Source of the DNA: Microbacterium tenebrionis | Lineage (GTDB): Bacteria > Actinomycetota > Actinomycetes > Actinomycetales > Microbacteriaceae | Assembly (NCBI RefSeq): GCF_903645325.1 | Contig: NZ_CAHJXQ010000002.1 | Location: forward strand, 62,001-126,000 | DNA: 64,000 bases | Direction of reading: 5' to 3' | Shown: positions 1-10,700 of the stretch, piece after piece | Layout: every line of letters begins with the position of its first letter | Position numbering within the stretch: the stretch's first letter is position 1 | Notes under the pieces: model-generated | What the model saw: the letters and a program-made list of their open reading frames with translations, nothing else | Databases searched by the model: none | What the model was told of the DNA's origin: nothing | Made by a program: the position numbers and the translations under genes

Positions 1-203
1 CCGAAGATCGCCTTCAGCAGCGTCGACTTGCCCGCTCCGTTCGGTCCGATGATGCCGATCAGCTCGCCCTTGCGGGCGACGAGGTTCGCGCCGTTGATGA
101 TGTTGATGCCCGGGAGATAACCCGCCGTCAGGTTCGAGACGTCGACGACGACGCGGTCGGTCTTGGCCGCCTCGCCAGTGGGAACTGCTGCGGTGGCGCT
201 CAT
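1..203 (-). CDS. livF: LivF-type branched-chain amino-acid ABC transporter ATPase (partial, N-terminus only)
   Basis: Only the first ~67 codons lie in the window; the gene runs off the left edge. The translation has a short variable N-terminus, then DVSNLTAGYLPGINIINGAN and a Walker A motif GPNGAGKSTLLKAIFG, as in the LivF ATPase of the branched-chain amino-acid (HAAT) importer family. LivF and LivG form the two cytoplasmic nucleotide-binding domains that power the LivH/LivM channel. The ATG overlaps the livG stop codon (ATGA), so the two are translationally coupled as the last visible part of a livH-livM-livG-livF operon on the minus strand. No substrate-binding protein gene is visible here, so it lies beyond the edge or elsewhere. 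Confidence 0.9.
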   Translation of the reverse strand, partial: MSATAAVPTGEAAKTDRVVVDVSNLTAGYLPGINIINGANLVARKGELIGIIGPNGAGKSTLLKAIF

Positions 204-1201
204 GGCTTCTCCTCCTCGGCCTCGGCGATCGACGCCGCCTCCTCCTGATGGATGTCGTCGAGCAGCGTCTGCGCCTCGGCATCCAGCTCCCCCTCGACGC
301 GTCCGGTGACGACACCGAGATCGACATCCTGGTGGGCGCCGAGGTACGCGTCGATGACGGCCTGATCCTGCATGACCTCATCGGGCGGCCCCTCGGCGAC
401 CACGCGTCCCTCGGCCATCACGACGACCCAGTCGGCGATGTGACGCACCATGTGCATGTCGTGCTCGACGAACAGCACGGTCATGCCGAGCTCCTTCAGG
501 TCGAGGATGTGATCGAGCAGCGACTGCGTGAGCGCGGGGTTCACGCCGGCCATGGGCTCGTCGAGCATGACGAGGGTGGGGTCGTTCATCAGCGCCCTGG
601 CCATCTCGAGGAGCTTGCGCTGACCGCCCGAGAGCGATGCCGCGTAGTCCTCCTGCTTGGCGTCGAGTTTGAAGCGCTCGAGCAGGGCGCGAGCCTTCTC
701 CTCGATCTTCTCCTCCTGGGCGCGCCAGAGCCACGGGAACATGCTCTGCCAGAAGCTCTCACCGCGCTGATCGGTGGCGCCGAGCTTCATGTTCTCGAGC
801 ACGGTGAGCAGCGAGAGCGACTTGGTGAGCTGGAACGTGCGCACCTGACCCATTCGCGCGACCTTGAACGACGGCACGCCGCTGAGGTTCTTGCCGTCGA
901 ACGACCATGAGCCGTCGTTGGGCTTGTCGAACCCGCACAGCAGGTTGAACAGGGTCGTCTTGCCCGCGCCATTGGGGCCGATGAGCGCCGTGATCGCGCC
1001 GCGGGGGATCTCGAGGTGGTCGACGTCGACCGCGGTGAGTCCGCCGAAGCGGCGCGTCACGTGATCGGCCACGAGGACCGGGTCGACCTTGGCGACGCCG
1101 GGGGCGGCCGGACCCTTGGCGAGTCCGGTCGTCTTGGGGCGGCGGATGCTGCCGGTCTGCGACCCTTCGACAGGCTCAGGGACCGAGATGTTATTTGACA
1201 A
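200..1201 (-). CDS. livG: LivG-type branched-chain amino-acid ABC transporter ATPase
   Basis: ATP-binding subunit of a LivHMGF importer, 333 residues, longer than the usual ~255-290. Walker A GPNGAGKTTLFNLL, signature LSGGQRKLLEMARA and Walker B LVMLDEP are intact, followed by the H-loop region FVEHDMHMV. Two parts are unusual. The first ~40 residues are low-complexity and contain PEPVEG, encoded by a dispersed 20-bp repeat (1163-1182). The last ~40 residues form an acidic, probably disordered tail ending EAEEEKP. The longest frame starts at a TTG that overlaps the livM stop by 11 nt. Starting further inside, near VLVADHVTRRFGG, would give a normal-sized LivG, so the exact start is uncertain. 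Confidence 0.93.
   Translation of the reverse strand: MSNNISVPEPVEGSQTGSIRRPKTTGLAKGPAAPGVAKVDPVLVADHVTRRFGGLTAVDVDHLEIPRGAITALIGPNGAGKTTLFNLLCGFDKPNDGSWSFDGKNLSGVPSFKVARMGQVRTFQLTKSLSLLTVLENMKLGATDQRGESFWQSMFPWLWRAQEEKIEEKARALLERFKLDAKQEDYAASLSGGQRKLLEMARALMNDPTLVMLDEPMAGVNPALTQSLLDHILDLKELGMTVLFVEHDMHMVRHIADWVVVMAEGRVVAEGPPDEVMQDQAVIDAYLGAHQDVDLGVVTGRVEGELDAEAQTLLDDIHQEEAASIAEAEEEKP
1163..1182. repeat. Dispersed 20-bp repeat copy 1 (inside the 5' end of livG)
   Basis: The 20-mer CCCTTCGACAGGCTCAGGGA is here and, reverse-complemented, is repeated without mismatch at 57421-57440. A 16-bp near-copy with one change is at 28738-28753. Here it is read on the minus strand as PEPVEG near the start of LivG. 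Confidence 0.85.
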
Positions 1202-2168
1202 AGGTCAGCTCCCTCTTGTTTCCGAGGAGTCCCTGCGGGCGGAAGATCACCAGCAGCATGAGCGCCAGGCCCACCAGCACGAAGCGGAGCGTGCCCGCCT
1301 GGATCGACGAAATCGGCAGGATGCCCTGCGCCGCGAGTGCGGGGAGCACACCGTCCAGAAACGCCATGATCACCCAGAAGATGACGGCACCGAGGACGGG
1401 GCCGAACACGGTCGCCGCACCACCGAGCAGCAGGATCGTCCAGATGAAGAACGTCAGGCTCGTCGTGTACGTCGCCGGGACGACCGCGCTCGGCAGTGCG
1501 AACACGAGGCCACCGAGCGAGCCGAAGACGCCGCCGATGATGAGCGCCTGCATCTTGTAGCTGAAGACATTCTTGCCCAGCGAGCGCACGGCGTCCTCGT
1601 CCTCGCGGATGCCCTTGAGCACGCGCCCCCAGGGACTGCGCATGAGGGACCACACCATGAGGATCGCGATCGCCAGCAGGATCAGACCGAACACGCGCAC
1701 CCACAGATCGTCCGCCGAGTACGTCCACGGACCGAAGCCGTACGTGCCCTGCGGGAACGGGTTCGCCGCGCGGAAGCCGGCGTGATATCCGCCGAGTCCG
1801 TCGGCGGAGTTCGTGAACTCGTCGAACGCCGTCGTCGTGAACAGCAGGCGCACGATCTCGGCGGCCGCGATCGTCACGATGGCGAGATAGTCCGCGCGCA
1901 GACGCAGCGTCGGGATCCCGAGGATGACCGCGAAGACGGCGGCGCCGATCATGCCGATGATGATGCCCAGCCACCAGGGCAGTCCGAACGAGAGGATCGA
2001 GATCGCGTAGCTGTACGCGCCGATGGCCATGAAGCCCGCCATGCCGAAGTTCAGCAGGCCCGCATAGCCGAAGTGCACGGCGAGGCCGGTGGCAGCCAGT
2101 GCGTAGGCGATCGTCGTCGGGCTGAACAGCCAGCCCGCGGTGTTGTTGAGGATTCCGCCCCAGTCCAT
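1191..2168 (-). CDS. livM: LivM-type branched-chain amino-acid ABC transporter permease
   Basis: 325-residue integral membrane protein with about 8-10 hydrophobic segments and the LivM-family stretch GYAGLLNFGMAGFMAIGAY near the N-terminus; it ends GLLGNKRELTFVK. With LivH it forms the membrane pore for branched-chain or related amino acids. The ATG at 2168 is 10 nt after the livH stop, and the stop codon overlaps the start of livG, so it sits in the middle of the livHMGF transcript. Hydrophobicity and family motifs make the assignment firm; the exact substrate cannot be read from the sequence. Confidence 0.93.
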   Translation of the reverse strand: MDWGGILNNTAGWLFSPTTIAYALAATGLAVHFGYAGLLNFGMAGFMAIGAYSYAISILSFGLPWWLGIIIGMIGAAVFAVILGIPTLRLRADYLAIVTIAAAEIVRLLFTTTAFDEFTNSADGLGGYHAGFRAANPFPQGTYGFGPWTYSADDLWVRVFGLILLAIAILMVWSLMRSPWGRVLKGIREDEDAVRSLGKNVFSYKMQALIIGGVFGSLGGLVFALPSAVVPATYTTSLTFFIWTILLLGGAATVFGPVLGAVIFWVIMAFLDGVLPALAAQGILPISSIQAGTLRFVLVGLALMLLVIFRPQGLLGNKRELTFVK

Positions 2169-2178
2169 GCTCGTGCCC

Positions 2179-3537
2179 CTAACCGATTCTCTCGCGGCGA
2201 CCCAGGATGCCCTGGGGTCGCACCAGCAGGATGAGGATGAGTACGGCGAGCGCCCCGACGTACTTCAGATCGGACGGCAGCCAGAGCGTCGAGACCTCGA
2301 CGAGGATGCCGACGATGAGTGCTCCGATGAGGGCGCCGAAGGCGGTGCCGAGTCCGCCGAGTGTGACGGCGGCGAACATGAGGAGCAGGATGTGCACCCC
2401 CATGTCCCACTTCACGCCGGGGCGGAAGTAACCCCACAGCACGCCGGCGAGGCCGGCGAGCGACGCCGACAGGATCCAGACGGTGCGGATCACGCGGTCG
2501 ACGTTGATGCCGGATGCGGCGGCGAGTCCCGGGTTGTCGGAGATGGCGCGCGTCGCCTTGCCCACCCGGGTGCGCAGCAGCCAGAAAGCGACGGCGACGA
2601 TGACGACGATGCTGATCCCCATCGACATCATGTCGACGACCGACAGCTTGATCGGGCCGAGCAGCTGGATCTTGGGTGCGTCGGCTCCCGGGAGCTGCCG
2701 GGTGGATCCGCCCATGAAGAACTGGATGACGTAGCGGATGAGCAGGGAGAGGCCGATGCTCACGATCATCAGCGGGACCATGCCGATGCCTCGGTGCCTG
2801 AGCGGTCGCCAGAGCCCGGCATCCAGCCCCCAGCCGAGGGCCGCGCCGAGCAGGAGGACGATCGGTATCGTCACCCACATGGGCACCGCGTAGAACGAAC
2901 CGAACACCACCGCCATGACGGCGCCGAAGGTCACCATCTCGGCGTGTGCGAAGTTCGTCAGCCCCGTCGTGCCGAAGATCAGCGAGACGCCGATCGCGGC
3001 GAGGGCGAGGAGAAGACCGAAGTTGAGGCCGTTGATGAGGCGTTCGACCAGCTGATCGAAGAACGAGGTGGTGACGCGTTCGCCCTCGCCGAGGAACAGG
3101 TTGAGGATCTTCGATCCGGTCAGCCCGAACTCGACTTCGAAGGAGGCCGTCGTGCCCTGCGAGGGCTGCGTGCCCTCGGGGAGCTGTGCGGCGTCGACGA
3201 TGACGCCGTCGGGAAGGGTCTCCTCGTCGACGGTGATCGTGTAGGTGTCCTTCTCGGGCACGTACAGGCGCCAGGCGCCGGTCTCGTTGGTGACGGTCTC
3301 GGCCTCGAAGCCGTTGCCCTCCACCGAGATCGTCACATCGGGAACCGGTTCATCGTCGTACTTGATGACACCGGCGAAGTAGAAGTCGGTCTGCTCCTGA
3401 TCGGCGCCGGGAGTGTCTGGCGCGGATGCGCTCGCGGACAGCGGCGCCCCTAGGACCGCCAGCGCGGCGATGAACACGCCGAGAAGGGCAATCAACACGG
3501 GGTGGGATCGCCTCGCGCGCAAGGTCTTTGGACTCAC
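2179..3537 (-). CDS. livH: LivH-type permease with an N-terminal signal peptide and extracytoplasmic beta-sandwich domain
   Basis: 452 residues against ~290 for a typical LivH. Residues 1-38 look like a signal peptide (basic start, hydrophobic core, ASASA end). Residues ~50-125 resemble a carboxypeptidase-regulatory-like or Ig-like beta-sandwich (FYFAGVIKYDDEPVPDVTIS, then TNETGAWRLYVPEKDTYTI). The LivH permease follows from ~160, with the family stretch GTTGLTNFAHAEMVTFGAV. The extra domain should lie outside the membrane and could contact the substrate-binding protein or the cell wall. The start is GTG at 3537, preceded by AGGAGG 5 nt upstream. First gene of the liv operon, divergent from guaB. 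Confidence 0.9.
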   Translation of the reverse strand: MSPKTLRARRSHPVLIALLGVFIAALAVLGAPLSASASAPDTPGADQEQTDFYFAGVIKYDDEPVPDVTISVEGNGFEAETVTNETGAWRLYVPEKDTYTITVDEETLPDGVIVDAAQLPEGTQPSQGTTASFEVEFGLTGSKILNLFLGEGERVTTSFFDQLVERLINGLNFGLLLALAAIGVSLIFGTTGLTNFAHAEMVTFGAVMAVVFGSFYAVPMWVTIPIVLLLGAALGWGLDAGLWRPLRHRGIGMVPLMIVSIGLSLLIRYVIQFFMGGSTRQLPGADAPKIQLLGPIKLSVVDMMSMGISIVVIVAVAFWLLRTRVGKATRAISDNPGLAAASGINVDRVIRTVWILSASLAGLAGVLWGYFRPGVKWDMGVHILLLMFAAVTLGGLGTAFGALIGALIVGILVEVSTLWLPSDLKYVGALAVLILILLVRPQGILGRRERIG

Positions 3538-3605
3538 AGGGCCTCCTGTCCGGATACGCAGACCGAGGCTGATCGGGTTCGTCGACCTCGGTGTACGACG
3601 CTATG

Positions 3606-3635
3606 AGCGTAATGTGTCGATTCTGTTTCAGCCAA
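3606..3635 (-). promoter_or_regulatory. Candidate sigma70 promoter of the liv operon
   Basis: On the minus strand TTGGCT (3630-3635) and TACGCT (3606-3611) are separated by 18 nt, which would give a leader of about 60 nt before the livH GTG. Based on motif and spacing only. Confidence 0.35.
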
Positions 3636-3693
3636 GGCACAATCTGCTCACGGCGTGGCGCGGGCCCGGGAATATGCGCGCGCCCCAGGGCGC

Positions 3694-5240
<1,547 letters not shown>

Positions 5241-5242
<2 letters not shown>

Positions 5243-5290
5243 GTCGGGATCGGGTCACGGTCGCGCAGCGACCTTGACGCGGCCCGACTC
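5241..5290 (+). terminator. Probable guaB terminator
   Basis: An 8-bp outer stem GAGTCGGG/CCCGACTC (5241-5248 with 5283-5290) encloses an inner hairpin GGTCGC-gca-GCGACC (5259-5273). No T-tract, so factor-independent function is uncertain. Confidence 0.4.
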
Positions 5291-5320
5291 AGGTTGAGCG
5301 AGCGCAGCGAGTCGAAACCT
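5291..5320. repeat. Dispersed palindromic repeat, family B
   Basis: The element contains GAGCGAGCGCAGCGAGTCGA between AGGTT and AACCT arms. Related degenerate copies are at 29717-29741 and 36303-36333, all at the 3' ends of genes. Confidence 0.55.
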
Positions 5321-5365
5321 CTGCCCGGGGTTCCACCCGTTGCGCGCCCGGCGTAGCGTGGCGGT

Positions 5366-5527
5366 ATGTGCCGCAACATCGTTCCGCTGAACAATCTCGA
5401 GCCGGCCGCGACCGATCAGGAGTGCCAGGACGCCGCCCTGCAGTTCGTGCGCAAGATCGCCGGCACGAATGCGCCGTCGCGCGCGAACCAGGCCGTGTTC
5501 GACCGGGCGGGTAGGCTGGACGCGTGA
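5366..5527 (+). pseudogene. C-terminally truncated DUF2277 protein
   Basis: A 53-codon frame starting MCRNIVPLNNLEPAATDQEC and continuing AALQFVRKIAGTNAPSRANQ AVFDRA. This is the well-conserved N-terminal half of the DUF2277 family (normally ~80-90 residues; function unknown). After FDRA the frame changes abruptly to GRLDA and stops. That junction falls exactly where the guaB3 promoter (TAGGCT, 5512-5517) begins, so the missing 3' half seems to have been removed by a deletion that left guaB3 intact. It could still be translated as a short peptide, but it is probably a relic. Not a coding shadow: the family match is clear and the frame agrees with local codon usage. Confidence 0.65.
5512..5517 (+). 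promoter_or_regulatory. Leaderless -10 element of guaB3
   Basis: TAGGCT ends 6 nt before the GTG at 5524, the spacing seen at many other genes in the window, so transcription probably starts at the initiation codon. Confidence 0.6.
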
Positions 5528-6645
5528 GCATGGACATCGAACTCGGCCGAGGCAAGCGCGCGCGCCGCGCATACACGTTCGACGACATCGCCGTGGTGCC
5601 GTCGAGGCGCACGCGCAACCCCGAGGACGTCTCGACCGCGTGGACGATCGACGCGTTCTCCTTCGACACCCCGGTCATCGGCGCGCCGATGGATTCGGTC
5701 GTGAGCCCGCAGACGGCGATCATGCTCGGCAAGCTCGGCGGACTCGGCGTCCTCGACCTCGAGGGCCTGTGGACCCGCTACGACGACCCGGAGCCCCTGC
5801 TCGCCGAGATCGCCGCGCTCCCCGCAGACAAGGCGACCGTGCGGATGCAGCAGCTGTACTCCGAGCCGATCAAGCCCGAGCTCATCACCCAGCGTCTCGC
5901 CGAGATCCGCGAGGGCGGAGTGACGGTCGCCGGCTCCCTGACCCCGCAGCGGACGCAGGAGCTCTACGACACCGTCGCAGCCGCCGGCGTCGACCTGTTC
6001 GTGATCCGCGGCACGACCGTGTCGGCCGAGCACGTCTCGAGCGTCGACGAGCCCTTGAACCTCAAGAAGTTCATCTACGACCTCGACGTCCCCGTGATCG
6101 TCGGTGGGGCCGCGACCTACACCGCGGCCCTTCACCTCATGCGCACGGGCGCAGCAGGCGTCCTCGTCGGATTCGGCGGGGGAGCGGCATCCACCACCCG
6201 CGCGACCCTTGGCATCCACGCCCCCATGGCCACCGCCGTGTCGGACGTCGCCGCGGCCCGCCGCGACTACCTCGACGAGTCCGGCGGACGTTACGTGCAC
6301 GTGATCGCGGACGGCGGCGTCGGCACCTCCGGCGACATCGTCAAGGCGCTCGCCATGGGCGCGGATGCCGTCATGCTCGGCGTCGCGCTCGCGCGCGCCA
6401 CGGATGCACCCGGTCGCGGCTTCCACTGGGGCCCGGAGGCGCACCACCCGCAGCTGCCGCGCGGCCGCCGGGTCGAGACGCCCGGTATTGCGACGCTCGA
6501 AGAGGTCCTCTACGGGCCCGCGCCGGTCGCCGACGGCACCGCGAACCTCATCGGTGCGCTGCGCAAGTCGATGGCCACCACCGGGTACTCCGACCTGAAG
6601 GAGTTCCAGCGCGTCGAGGTCGTGCTCGCCCCCTACGAGTCGTGA
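5524..6645 (+). CDS. guaB3: GuaB3-family IMP dehydrogenase-related protein
   Basis: 373-residue paralogue of GuaB without CBS domains. It begins GRGKRARRAYTFDDIAVVPS and keeps the barrel and phosphate-binding segments ([27 protein letters not shown]). Where GuaB has GSICTTR, this protein has GAASTTR, so the catalytic Cys position is Ser. Actinobacteria usually carry this paralogue close to guaB; GMP reductase-like activity has been reported for some members, but the Cys-to-Ser change makes classical IMPDH or GMPR chemistry doubtful here. GTG at 5524 is favoured by the leaderless promoter; an in-frame ATG follows two codons later. surf1 follows after 16 nt, so the two may be co-transcribed. 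Confidence 0.92.
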   Translation: MSMDIELGRGKRARRAYTFDDIAVVPSRRTRNPEDVSTAWTIDAFSFDTPVIGAPMDSVVSPQTAIMLGKLGGLGVLDLEGLWTRYDDPEPLLAEIAALPADKATVRMQQLYSEPIKPELITQRLAEIREGGVTVAGSLTPQRTQELYDTVAAAGVDLFVIRGTTVSAEHVSSVDEPLNLKKFIYDLDVPVIVGGAATYTAALHLMRTGAAGVLVGFGGGAASTTRATLGIHAPMATAVSDVAAARRDYLDESGGRYVHVIADGGVGTSGDIVKALAMGADAVMLGVALARATDAPGRGFHWGPEAHHPQLPRGRRVETPGIATLEEVLYGPAPVADGTANLIGALRKSMATTGYSDLKEFQRVEVVLAPYES

Positions 6646-6661
6646 TCGGCGCTCGTCGCCC

Positions 6662-7474
6662 GTGACCTCATCGACCGCTCCCGCTGCGCAGGAGTTCCCG
6701 CCGACCCTTCGAGAGGTGATGCTGCGCGGCCGCTGGATCGCCGTGCTGTGCGCCTGCCTCGTGGTGGCCGGGGTGTTCGCCTTCCTCGGTCAGTGGCAGC
6801 TCCAGCGCGCGATCGACACCGACCCGCCGCCCGCCGGGATCACGGAGCAGGTGCGGCCGCTCGCCGAGGTCCTCGAACCGGGGGAGTACCTGCCGGAGCC
6901 GCTCGTCGGCCAGCGCGTCGAGACGTCCGGCACATGGGTGCCCGGCGACTTCCTCGTCGTCTCTTCGCGCTTCAACGACGGCGCGGAGGGATTCTGGGTG
7001 ACCGGACAATTGCGCGTCGCCGACCGCACCTCGATCGCCGTCGCCCTGGGATGGGCACCGGATCGGGAGAGCGCGGATGCCGCGGCGGCCGCCCTCGAAC
7101 GGGATGCCGCAGGATCGGATGCCGACATCACCGGCCGCATCATCTCGGACGAGGGCTCCTCGCTCCCGACCAGGGACGATCCGTTCGGGATGAGCCGGAT
7201 GTCGCCGGCGATGCTGCTCGGGCAGTGGCACGACACGGAGCAGCTCTCGGTGTACCGGCCGTATCTGGCCTCGGTGGATGCTCCGGACGGCCTCGTCGAC
7301 ATCGTCTCGCCCGCGCCGCACGAGCTCTCCAGCGTCAACTGGCTGAACGTCTTCTACGCGATCGAGTGGGCGGTCTTCGCCGGCTTCGCGTTCTACATCT
7401 GGTATCGGCTCGCCAAGGACCGCTGGCAGCTCGAGGTCGAGGAGTTCGAGGAGCGCTCAGCCGCGGCATCCTGA
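6662..7474 (+). CDS. SURF1 family cytochrome c oxidase biogenesis protein
   Basis: 270-residue membrane protein. An N-terminal transmembrane helix (GRWIAVLCACLVVAGVFAFL) is followed by GQWQLQRA, a soluble extracytoplasmic domain of ~180 residues with the SURF1-type GTWVPGDFLVVSSR, and a C-terminal helix (NWLNVFYAIEWAVFAGFAFY) followed by IWYRLAKD. SURF1 proteins assist haem A insertion into the aa3-type terminal oxidase. GTG start 16 nt after guaB3; no own promoter is evident, so it is probably the second gene of a guaB3-surf1 unit. Confidence 0.9.
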   Translation: MTSSTAPAAQEFPPTLREVMLRGRWIAVLCACLVVAGVFAFLGQWQLQRAIDTDPPPAGITEQVRPLAEVLEPGEYLPEPLVGQRVETSGTWVPGDFLVVSSRFNDGAEGFWVTGQLRVADRTSIAVALGWAPDRESADAAAAALERDAAGSDADITGRIISDEGSSLPTRDDPFGMSRMSPAMLLGQWHDTEQLSVYRPYLASVDAPDGLVDIVSPAPHELSSVNWLNVFYAIEWAVFAGFAFYIWYRLAKDRWQLEVEEFEERSAAAS

Positions 7475-7721
7475 CCCGGATCCACCTTCGCGCCCTCCTT
7501 TCGTCCAGCCCCAACCGCATCGGCATCTATCGAAAGTCGTAGGCCGTATCGGCGCGGACGAACTTCCGGTTAGCGATCTGTGAACTCTCTCGGGAAAGTC
7601 CCAGCCCGCTCATAAGCTCACGAACGAGCCGCGTCGCACCTGCCCTGTGCAACGCCTGCGCTCTCTCGTGCGCCCCATGACGGCGCTCGGGGTCTCATCC
7701 GTCGACGAGGAGAACAAACCC
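7475..7721 (+). other. Intergenic region upstream of the secreted nuclease/nucleotidase
   Basis: 247 bp without a gene. A GAGGAGAAC ribosome-binding site (7707-7715) precedes the ATG at 7722. I could not identify a convincing -35/-10 pair or a phosphate-starvation box, although the gene downstream would suit such control. Confidence 0.4.
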
Positions 7722-10700
7722 ATGATGTCCAACCCCGATGGTGCAGCGCAGCGCGCTGGGTCGTCCATCGCACGCAGACGCGGGCGCATCGTCGCCGTCG
7801 CGCTGACCACAGCCTGCACGATGGGCTTCGGATCGCTCGTCGCCGCCCCGGCCTTCGCGGCCGCCGATGGCACGGGCGTCGTCATCAACGAGGCGTATCT
7901 CTCCGGCGGCAGCGCCGGCGCCGCCTTCAAGAACAAGTTCGTCGAGCTGTACAACCCGACCGGCTCCGACATCACCCTCGACGGCATGTCGCTCCAGTAC
8001 CGCTCGGCGACGGGAATCGGCAACTCGAACGGCGTCGTCGCCCTCTCCGGCACCATTCCCGCGGGCGGCCACTACCTGGTCCAGGGCGGATCCAACGGCG
8101 CGAACGGCGCCGACCTGCCTGAGGCGGATGCCGCGGGCAACCTGAACCCGAGCGGCACGACGGGCACACTCGCACTCGTCGAGGGCACCTCCGCGGTCAC
8201 ACTCGGCACCGGCTCGGTCGTCGGCGCAGACGGTGTCGTCGACCTGCTCGGCTACGGCGCGTCCAACACGTTCGAGGGCGCACGCGCGACAGCGCCGGCG
8301 AACAACCAGGACGTCAAGTCGCTGAACCGCACCGATGGCGTCGACACCGACGACAACTCCGCCGACTTCTCGCTCTCGGCCACGATCACGCCCGAGGGCA
8401 CCGGCGACACCGAGCCGGAGGAGCCCGAAGAGCCCGAAGAGCCGACCACGGCGACCATCGCCGAGGTGCAGGGCACCGTTGATGTGTCGCCCCTGAACGG
8501 CCAGACCGTCACCGTCGAAGGCATCGTCACGGCGGACTATCGCACCGGCGGCTACAACGGCATCGTCATCCAGACCCAGGGCTCCGGCGGCGACAGCGAC
8601 GCCACCCCCGGCGCCTCCGACGGCCTGTTCGTCTTCCTGAACGGCAAGACGGTCCCCGGCGCCATCGGCGACCTCGTCTCGGTCACCGGCTCCGTCTCGG
8701 AGTACTTCGGTCAGACGCAGATCGCGCCCGCCGCGGCCGGCGACGTCACCGTCGTCACCGCCGGCGTCGGCGTTCCCACGGTGACCCCGCTCCCCGGCGA
8801 CGTCGTTGGAGCAGACCGCGAGGCGTACGAGAACATGCTCGTCGCCCCCACCGGCGACTACCTCGTGGCATCCAGCCACCAGCTCTACAACTTCGGCACC
8901 CTCTGGCTGAACCCGGGCGAGCTCAACGTCAAGAGCACCGAGACGACCCGCCCCGGTGCAGACGCGAACACGATCGCGGCATCCAACCGCGCCGACCGCA
9001 TCCTGCTCGACGACGGATACAACGTCCAGATCTCGAACAGCGCGCACCCCGGCGACCAGCCCTACTTCACGAAGGACACGGTCGTCCGCAACGGCGACGT
9101 CGTCGACTTCGCGGATGCCGGCTATGTGCTGCAGTACGGCTTCGACGACTGGCGACTGCAGCCGGTCACGCCGATCAACAGCGACACAGCCGGCGCCGAC
9201 AAGGCGGGCTTCACCACCGCCAACGCCCGCCCTGCCACGGCCCCCGAGGTCGGCGGCGACGTGCAGGTCGCGGCGTTCAACGTCTTCAACTACTTCACGA
9301 CCTTCTCAGAGGATGACTCCGACGCGCGGGGTGCGAAGAACCAGGCGTTCTTCGACGTCCAGCGCTCGAAGATCATCACCGCGATCAATGGTCTGGATGC
9401 CGACGTCGTGGCGCTGATGGAGATCGAGAACTCGGTCCACTTCGGCGACGGCACCCCCGATGTCGCGCTTCAGAACCTCGTCAACGGCCTGAACGCCGAC
9501 GCGGGCACGGACGTGTGGGACTACGTCGAGACCCCGGACGCGCTGCTGAACACCACCACCGACGTCATCACGAACGCGATCATCTACAAGAAGGCCGAGG
9601 TCACCCCGGTGGGCGACCCGATGGCAGGGATCGACGAGTCGGTGTGGGGCAACGCCCGCGAGCCGATCGCGCAGGCCTTCGATATGGACGGACGCACGGT
9701 CTCGGTCGTCGCCAACCACTTCAAGTCGAAGTCGGGCGACGGCGCGGAGCCCGCTGACGGCCAGGGCCACTTCAACGCGGACCGCACCGCACAGGCGCAG
9801 TCGCTGCTGGAGTTCACCGGCGAGATCGCGGACGCCTCGGGCAGCGAGGACGTGCTGCTCCTGGGCGACTTCAATGCCTACGCGAAGGAGGACCCGATCA
9901 ACGTGTTCTCCGAGGCGGGCTGGAGCGACCTCGTTCCCGCGAACGCGGCAGGCCAGTACACCTACACGTTCGACGGCGAGCTCGGCTCGCTCGACCACGC
10001 CATCGCCTCGCCGTCGCTCTACGCGTCGATCACCGGCACAGGCGTCTGGACGATCAACTCGTCCGAGTGGAGCGACCGCGGCTACGCGTTCGGCGCCACC
10101 GAGGCGGGCACCCCGTACCGCTCCAGTGACCACGACCCGGTGATCGTCGGCATCTCCAGCGAGATCCCGCCGGTGGACATCGACATCGTCACGATCAACG
10201 ACTTCCACGGCCGGATCGAGGCCGACGGCGCAGCTGCCGGTGCCGCTGTGCTCGCAGGCGCCGTGAAGTCAGTGCGCGACGCGAACCCGAACACGGTGTT
10301 CGCGGCTGCGGGCGACCTCATCGGAGCATCCACGTTCACGTCGTTCATCAACGACGACAACCCGACGATCGACGCGCTCAACGCGGCCGGTCTCGAGGTG
10401 AGCGCTGCGGGCAACCACGAGTTCGACCAGGGCTGGGAGGACCTTCGCGATCGCGTGCAGGACCGCGCGGACTGGGAGTACATCTCCTCGAACGTGTTCC
10501 TCACCGAGACCGGTGAGACAGCTCTTGCGCCCGCGTGGGTCAAGGAGATGGACGGCGTGCGCGTCGGCTTCATCGGCGCCGTGACCGAGGAGCTCGACTC
10601 GCTCGTCTCGCCCGAGGGCATCGCCGATCTCGAGGTGCGCAGCATCGTCGACTCCGTCAACGACGTCGCCGACGACCTGACCGACGGCGACACCGCCAAC

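Noticed and set aside
8400..8450. Short EPEEPEEPEEP repeat in the nuclease gene as a mobile or CRISPR-like repeat
   Set aside because: It is a low-complexity linker of a few codons.
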